Shown here: positions 58,815-64,000 of the stretch, one piece after another
How the letters are laid out: each line of letters begins with the position of its first letter
Numbering within the stretch: position 1 is the stretch's first letter
Assembly (NCBI GenBank): GCA_009602735.1
Contig: WELA01004388.1
Coordinates: 1,085,540 to 1,149,539 of the forward strand
DNA: 64,000 bases
Direction of reading: 5' to 3'
Source of the DNA: Mesotaenium endlicherianum
Taxonomy: Eukaryota > Streptophyta > Zygnematophyceae > Zygnematales > Mesotaeniaceae
The notes under the pieces: generated by a model
Told to the model about the DNA's origin: nothing
Seen by the model: only the letters and a program-made list of their open reading frames with translations
The model's database searches: none
Translations under genes and position numbers: made by a program

Positions 58815-60016
58815 AGTCCAGCCGTCATGAGAGCTTCTTTTTCAGCCGGGGAGAGTCTTGCTTTCACTCCTTGCTGGTTTCTTGCATCATAAGTGTCATT
58901 GGAGGGTCTTCCACTCTTCCGGGCAGCCGCGGGGTCCCTTTTAATAACTCCGATTTCCATGGGTGTGGGTCCAGATTCGGATGTGGAAGGGGCTGCGTAC
59001 ACCCGCGTCGTCGGTACCCGTGAAGATGAAGGCACGGAGTGCTTGAAATCCAAGGTATCCACCTTTTGGGCCACTTCAATGATCTTTGAGAAGTCCGTCA
59101 AGTCGCGTAACTCCACTTCCTTTGCCACCTTGGGTTTGAGGCCAAAGATGTAGCGGTCAATCTTCTCCTCGAGAGACATGTTGGGGATCTCAAGAGTGAG
59201 GGCGTGAAATCTGGATGTATACTCTTGAACGGACGTCGTTTGCTTGAGATGGTGGAGCTTTCCTCGGGCAATCTTCTCCGCATTGATGGGCATGAATTGC
59301 TTCTTGAGGGCCTCACGAAAATCTGCCCATCTTGCATATGATGGTGGGGGCTCTTGGCCGAGCATGGGGTGCGCCATAGCTTGATATATAGCCGCTTGAT
59401 AGTTACGCCACCATGATGTTGCTGCTCCTCTAAGTAAGGTAACGGCAAAGGGAACGTAGTCCTCCTCGGGTACTTCAAGGAATGCGAGGTACGTCTCCAC
59501 TTGGTAGAGCCATAAATTCAGGTTGGCACCTTTCCCGGGGTTGAAAGTGTCGGGTTTGCCGGGCTTGATGAGTTTCCTTGCTCTCGTTGGCTCTTGTGGA
59601 GGCGCTTGAGCCGGGGCTGGATTTTGAGCATTGCTCGCAATAGGGGCAACCATGGCAGCCATAGCTTCTCTTGACGCTTGCACGGTTGCTTCATAGGTGG
59701 CCAAGCCCACTTGGTTGTGGACGGTCATTAGGAAGGCTGCCCACTCATTTGCGGGAACTCCTTGTGGTGGGGTCAACTTTGCTATAGCGGCTGCCACGGG
59801 ATTTGACGGTGCTCCTCCTTGTGGTGCTTCTTGTTGTTGGAGATTTCCTTGAGTAGGCTCTCCCATCGACGCTGGAGGAGGGTGTGCTCCTCCTTGTGGT
59901 GCTTCTTGTTGTTGCAGATTTTCTTGAGTGGGCTCTCCCATCGGCGCTGGAGGAGGGTGTCTTGGAGAGGAAGGGCTTCCTTCGAAAGCTTGCTGTTGGT
60001 CTTGAGGATCGGCCAT
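58736..60016 (-). mobile_element. Element B gag
   Basis: 426 codons. N-terminal Pro/Gln-rich with a duplicated block (PTQENLQQQEAPQGGAHPPP and PTQGNLQQQEAPQGGAPSNP). Capsid domain at about residues 130-290 (LLRGAATSWWRNYQ, FREALKKQFMPINAEKIARG, TTSVQEYTSRFHALT). Zinc knuckle near the end ([14 protein letters not shown]). It overlaps pol by 79 bases in a different (-1) frame, an arrangement used by retroelements that shift frame to make Gag-Pol. Confidence 0.93.
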
Positions 60017-60033
60017 CTTCTTGTGCTACCAAA

Positions 60034-60053
60034 GTGCCTAGCTCCGATACCAC
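60034..60053 (-). mobile_element. Primer-binding site of element B (initiator Met tRNA type)
   Basis: On the minus strand, directly after the LTR: TGGTATCGGAGCTAGG, close to the plant initiator methionine tRNA complement and shared with element C over TGGTATCGGAGCT. Confidence 0.8.
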
Positions 60054-60556
60054 TGTAGTGAAACAGATAGATAAAGTACTTAGTAAAACAGAATACTTTA
60101 TCTATTCAAGACAAGGATCTTTGAACACAAGTGGTAGCTTCTTGAAAGAGAGATGGCTTCTTGAAAGTTAATATATTTCTGGATTTTGGCAAGTACAAGA
60201 GTGATTCTGGAATGTCTTTCTATGTTCTAGCTCTTGTTTATATACTTGCTACATAAGTAATTTCTAGGAAGGTGTATGTTGATGTGTTGGCACCCAACAC
60301 ATCCCAAAACTTGCCACCTCTTTCTAGAATAATGTACACATGTCCTTTTGACCTAAAAATGGCACATCTGACTTTTGCCACATGGAGTTCTTCTAGGTCT
60401 TTCCTCTAACTTCGAAAATGCCTTGGAAGGTTCAAAGGACATGAACCAAGTTACTAGAGTACCTATTCACACTTGACTCCACACAATACTACTCCAAATA
60501 TATTTGAAAACATTAAAATATATGCATACTAATATATAATAACTCAAATCACTACA
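60054..60556 (-). mobile_element. 5' LTR of element B
   Basis: Carries the element's promoter on the minus strand. Same length as the other LTR. Followed on the minus strand by the primer-binding site. Confidence 0.93.
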
Positions 60557-60561
60557 CCCCT

Positions 60562-61216
60562 ACAAGCTGAGTAGCAGTAAGAAGTAGGACTGTAGAGCAG
60601 AGGAACTGCAACGGAAATGTATATGAAATATATTGTGCTCCATAAACAGTTCAGCTTCATGTGTGCAAAGCTGTCGATTCTGCAAAATTTTGCAATTAAA
60701 TCATTTAATTCATTATCTTGTATATGAATATTTTTTTGTAAGTAAAGTAAGACCTTACTTTCAAGCTCCACTTTACAGATTACTATTTGCATGTGCAAAG
60801 AATAAATTATGAATTATTAACTGTGATGCTTTGGTGCATGAGGCACTAAAAAGTACGAAAAATACCCGGACCCCATATGGTCCACTAAGTACAGAGTGTG
60901 CCTCCACAAAGCTACTGATTAGAATGAAGTGAATTCTGTTTCATATGTTAGGTAAGACACATGCCTACCCCAGATTAAATCAACAACTACTGGTTCAAAT
61001 CCAAATTCATAGTGTGTGAAGGTAAAGTTGGCCCTATTTGCTCGTTTCTTGTTACCGTACACACCTTGTATGGAAAGTACACCTTACCTTTCCAAAAATT
61101 GCAGGCCACATGGCCAGTGCAATACTTTGTGATGTAAGCTCCCTAATGGTCTATCACACATAGTCATAGCTTCAGTGGTTATTTCAATATAGTGTGACTT
61201 AGGGGGTGCATTATTG
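60562..61216. other. 3' part of P1 without coding sequence
   Basis: The AT-rich remainder of the P1 transposon between the element B insertion and the right terminal repeat. No recognisable coding; a short unconvincing minus frame at 60798-60544. Confidence 0.5.
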
Positions 61217-62551
61217 GACCATATATGGTCTTTTCCTTGGGAGACCTAGTGTTAAGGGAGGGGTCTGGGTGACTGAAACCACTTCAGGCATGCTGAAGTT
61301 GGGCATTCCTAATAACTTGGAAATAAGGTTGCTTTTATTGCGTCAAGCACATGACAGTTTACTGGGTGGGCATTTGGGGCAGGCCAAAACTGTTGGCAAA
61401 CTGGCAAAACATTATCATTGGGAGGGAGTACCTCGGGAGGTCTTGAAATACGTTAAGTCCTGTGACCAATGTCAAAAGAATAAGTCTAGGCACACACCAC
61501 CGGGGGGCCTCTTACAACCGCTGCCCATCCCACCTGGCCGCTAGGAAAAAATATCCATGGACTCGGTGGTCACACTGCCACGAACTGCCAATGGGCATGA
61601 TTCGATACTGGTAGTCGTGGATAAACTGACAAAAATGGTCATTTTCATCCCCACAACTGTCAGAGTAACTGCACTCGAAACAGCAAGACATTTCTACAAC
61701 CATGTAGTATGCCAACATGGGCTACCCTCTAATATAATCTCAGACAGAGACTCAAAATTTACCTCTAAATTCTGGAGAACTTCAATGGGGTTAATGGGAG
61801 TCACACAGCTGCTCAGCACAGCAAACGACCCTCAGACTGATGGGCAGATTGAAAGAACTAATCGAGTTCTACAAGAGGTACTGAGAGCCTATATTAACCA
61901 AAAATAAGATAATAAGGATGACTTGTTACCCCAAATCCAATTTGCGGTCAACAATGCGGTGCACGCGTCAACGGGCAAGAATCCTTATGAACTAAGCTTG
62001 GGTAGAGTCCCTAAGTCTCCTTTAGATGTTATAGGGGAGTCTTTAACTCACCCTGAAGGGATTGACAATCCGGTCTCCCTCCAGTTAACACAGGAATTTG
62101 CTGACACCCTGTCAAAAGTCCAGCAGAACCTGCACAAAGCCCAAGAAAACCAACAAAAGTACGCTAATCAGCACCGTCGAGAACTGACCTTTTCTAAGGG
62201 CGATTTGGTCAAACTGCATTCTCAGCACCTGTACCTCCCTGGCGTGGTCAAGGAAATGCTTGGTCCTGTCTGGGTCGGTCCATATTCGGTGGTGCGTCGT
62301 GTCGGTCAGAACGCTTACAAACTGAACATGTCAGCAAAATACAAAGATCACCCGGTCATTAACGTCTCCTTCCTTGGGCCCTACATCAAAGGGGACACAC
62401 TGGTCACAGGTCGGTTACCTGTCCAACCGGGACCAGTCCCCGCTGTCCGGGACGGTGACCCTGAGGAATGAGAGGTTGAGGAGATTTTAGACGCGCGCTC
62501 GGTCCGTCAATCGTCTAAATATGTCATGAAGTACCTCATTTGATGGACGGG

Positions 62552-63240
62552 TGAAAGATGGAAGGGTGCGGGGAGTGCGCCCATGCACACTCACGCACCC
62601 TCACCCGCGAGTGGAAGCGTGCACGAGGACCTTTCCTAGTTGCATACATAAGGTGGAGTGGCCTGGTGGTATGCCACCCTTGCAAGAGTTAGAGGGCTAC
62701 ATGAGAGAGGAGTGGAAAAGAACTCACTTTATTAAGAAAAGTCGTGTACAAGATAAGAAGGTTAGACTAGACTAGAATAAGCCCCCTCTACTTCCTTGTG
62801 CTTCCCATGTATCCTTTAACTCTAAGTGTCCTCTCTAGCAAGGTACCTCCAGAACCTTCTCCTATGGCTCCTTCCATGTACTTGACCTTGCCTAGTTGGA
62901 CAAGCTAGCACACTCACACGCACACAATCACACTCTAGAATATTCTACTACACAATCCACTAACTCCTCACGGAGTTTCTAGAAATTCCACGATCACTTT
63001 GGCACTCTACGTAATTGTACGTACTTTCTGGAACCCTCATGTTTCAATGTCCTACTTCCTGGACTCCAACCGAAATTTTCGTCACTGGACCTGTCCTTGT
63101 CACTAAATAGAATCTGTNGTATCTCAATACTTGTCCAAATGNTCCAAATGGCGTGAAATAAAGGCCAAAATTCTTCTAAAATCACACTCTATGCACATAA
63201 AATACTAGAAAGAAACAAACTACACTTTCATAACCTTACA
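62552..63240 (-). mobile_element. LTR of Ty3/Gypsy element F
   Basis: Begins TGAAAGATGG where copy A stops matching element C, and ends ...AACCTTACA. A C-rich tract follows directly (TCATCCCCCTCCTCAAGA), the same junction seen at the end of LTR E (48569/48570). About 689 bp, minus orientation. Contains two isolated N (63119, 63142). The left edge is inferred from the loss of similarity. Confidence 0.6.
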
Positions 63241-64000
63241 TCATCCCCCTCCTCAAGATGCGACGTCCTCGGCGCATACTAAGCATAAGTGACGTAATAT
63301 GAGGAATCGAGCTCACATATACGCTAGAAAAACACATATTCACATATATTATACAAGTTGCAGGTCTTGAACAGGCTCCAGGTTGATACTCATTACTCCA
63401 AACTTGCTCCACTTAGTGAAAGCTCCATCGCATACATTGTCTCCACACATGGCGTCTCCTTACACAAGTGCATCTTCTCTTCAACTCCTTCGTCTTGGAA
63501 TAGGCCAATATCTTCATAAGGGCTGTAACATACTCCCTCCATCAACTCCACATACTCCAAAGCTGGATCCAAGGCATAATAGTCCGCCAAATCGCCAAAA
63601 TACTCATTTTTCGCCCTCTTGGACAAGTGGCAGCTCCTCGTCGCGCCATGTGGCTTACTCGTGGTGCTCTTATAATTTTGACCAGATTACATCATGAACC
63701 TAAGTCCACTATGTTCCTGAACCTTCTGGTACCCTTAGCTACCTCTAGCTCTAAGCCATACTCCTTGTAGAGGTATTGCACTCTCTCACTCGTGTGCGTG
63801 ACTCGTGGTGACCTCTCAAGACGCCAAGTGGCACCCCCCTGACTTTTTTTGACATTTTTAGCCTGAAAGTTGTGTAATCTACATAATATCTCCCCTTTGA
63901 ACTCACTGGTATGCTTTGTTTCTCCTGATTCCAAGCCTAAGACCATGATACCAGATTGCGCCTTGCCTCACACATGTGGCTCGCACGGCAGTCCAGCAGA
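63241..64000 (-). mobile_element. Element F 3' internal part, runs off the window
   Basis: Starts with the polypurine-tract complement. Two minus frames: 63946-63692 (84 codons, FKGEILCRLHNFQAKNVKKS, RVTHTSERVQYLYKEYGLEL) and 63626-63393 (77 codons, acidic, DYYALDPALEYVELMEGV). These may belong to a 3' extra region; no pol motif is reached before the window ends. Confidence 0.45.

Larger units (their letters stand above)
53877..60556 (-). mobile_element. Ty3/Gypsy chromovirus B, looks whole, young
   Basis: 6680 bp. LTRs 53877-54379 and 60054-60556, 503 bp each, TGTAGTGA...TCACTACA, with about four differences (about 99% identical). Flanked by CCCCT on both sides (53872-53876, 60557-60561). 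Read on the minus strand: 5' LTR, primer-binding site, gag (60016-58736), pol (58814-55149), polypurine tract, 3' LTR. No break is evident by eye. The insertion lies inside P1. Confidence 0.95.
52440..61251 (+). mobile_element. piggyBac-like DNA transposon P1, TTAA-flanked, containing element B
   Basis: Flanked by TTAA at 52436-52439 and 61252-61255, the target duplication typical of piggyBac. Ends are inverted: left CACTAGGTATCCCA, right (reverse complement) CACTAGGTCTCCCA. The palindrome GACCATATATGGTC follows closely, twice on the left (52460-52487) and once on the right (61217-61230). Without element B (6680 bp plus 5-bp duplication) it is about 2.1 kb. It codes the N- and C-terminal parts of a transposase without the catalytic middle, so it cannot move itself. 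Confidence 0.88.
51188..62551 (+). mobile_element. Family C copy A, interrupted by piggyBac-like P1
   Basis: Reverse transcriptase and RNase H at 51207-52439 ([45 protein letters not shown]). The same element resumes at 61252 with integrase (HDSLLGGHLGQ, CDQCQKNKSRHTPPGG, VVDKLTKMVIFIP) and its tail up to about 62551. The join corresponds to one continuous site in element C (36598-36606). Both LTRs, gag and protease are absent. The left edge abuts the LTR D piece, the right edge abuts LTR F. Several breaks. Confidence 0.85.

Overview
The window is nuclear DNA of a plant-lineage eukaryote, most likely a streptophyte (charophyte-type) alga. Three things point there: a plant-type GDP-fucose O-fucosyltransferase split over at least eight exons, a pentatricopeptide-repeat (PPR) gene split over about ten exons (land-plant PPR genes usually have few introns), and a mass of Ty3/Gypsy elements, one of which carries a cytosine-5 DNA methyltransferase. 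Retrotransposon-borne methyltransferases have been reported from charophytes and dinoflagellates. The species is inference. Two runs of N (2306-2335, 53701-53807) show a draft assembly.

Region 1 (1 to about 12.1 kb) is the host gene island: the 3' end of a + strand gene with an armadillo-like tail (2-196), a complete-looking PPR gene on the minus strand (1310-5587), an unassigned minus-strand ORF (6003-6578), a 277-bp MITE with about 50-bp terminal inverted repeats (7143-7419), and an O-fucosyltransferase gene on the plus strand (8285-12082, first exon not found).

Region 2 (about 13.4-20.8 kb) is a pile of old elements. A Ty3/Gypsy remnant (D) has a long LTR with a tRNA-like segment. Next come a piggyBac transposase remnant (P2) and an LTR related to family C. 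Two inverted copies of an unidentified repeat (H) flank the whole block. Region 3 (20.8-26.2 kb) is mostly featureless, with an AGC-rich degenerate repeat and a few unassigned ORFs.

Region 4 (26.2-47.6 kb) is one large Ty3/Gypsy element (G) split by a second one (C, 31994-41809, 720-bp LTRs). C holds a solo LTR of family B (38218-38711) flanked by AAGGG and an AT-rich foldback insertion. G has gag with two zinc knuckles, protease, a DNMT3/DRM-like methyltransferase domain between protease and reverse transcriptase, RNase H, integrase, and a PHD-finger-like module where related elements have a chromodomain. It thus pairs a DNA-methylation writer with a possible histone reader in one mobile element, and is the most unusual thing here. 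A second, different methyltransferase fragment lies just past its truncated 3' LTR (47699-47950).

Region 5 (48-64 kb) holds further Ty3/Gypsy pieces (E, C3, an LTR-D fragment, A, F) and a clean three-level nest. The C-family copy A (51188-62551) was hit at TTAA by a piggyBac-like element P1 (52440-61251), which was then hit by Ty3/Gypsy element B (53877-60556; 503-bp LTRs about 99% identical, 5-bp duplication CCCCT). B looks whole and young. All virus-like copies are described as fossils only.
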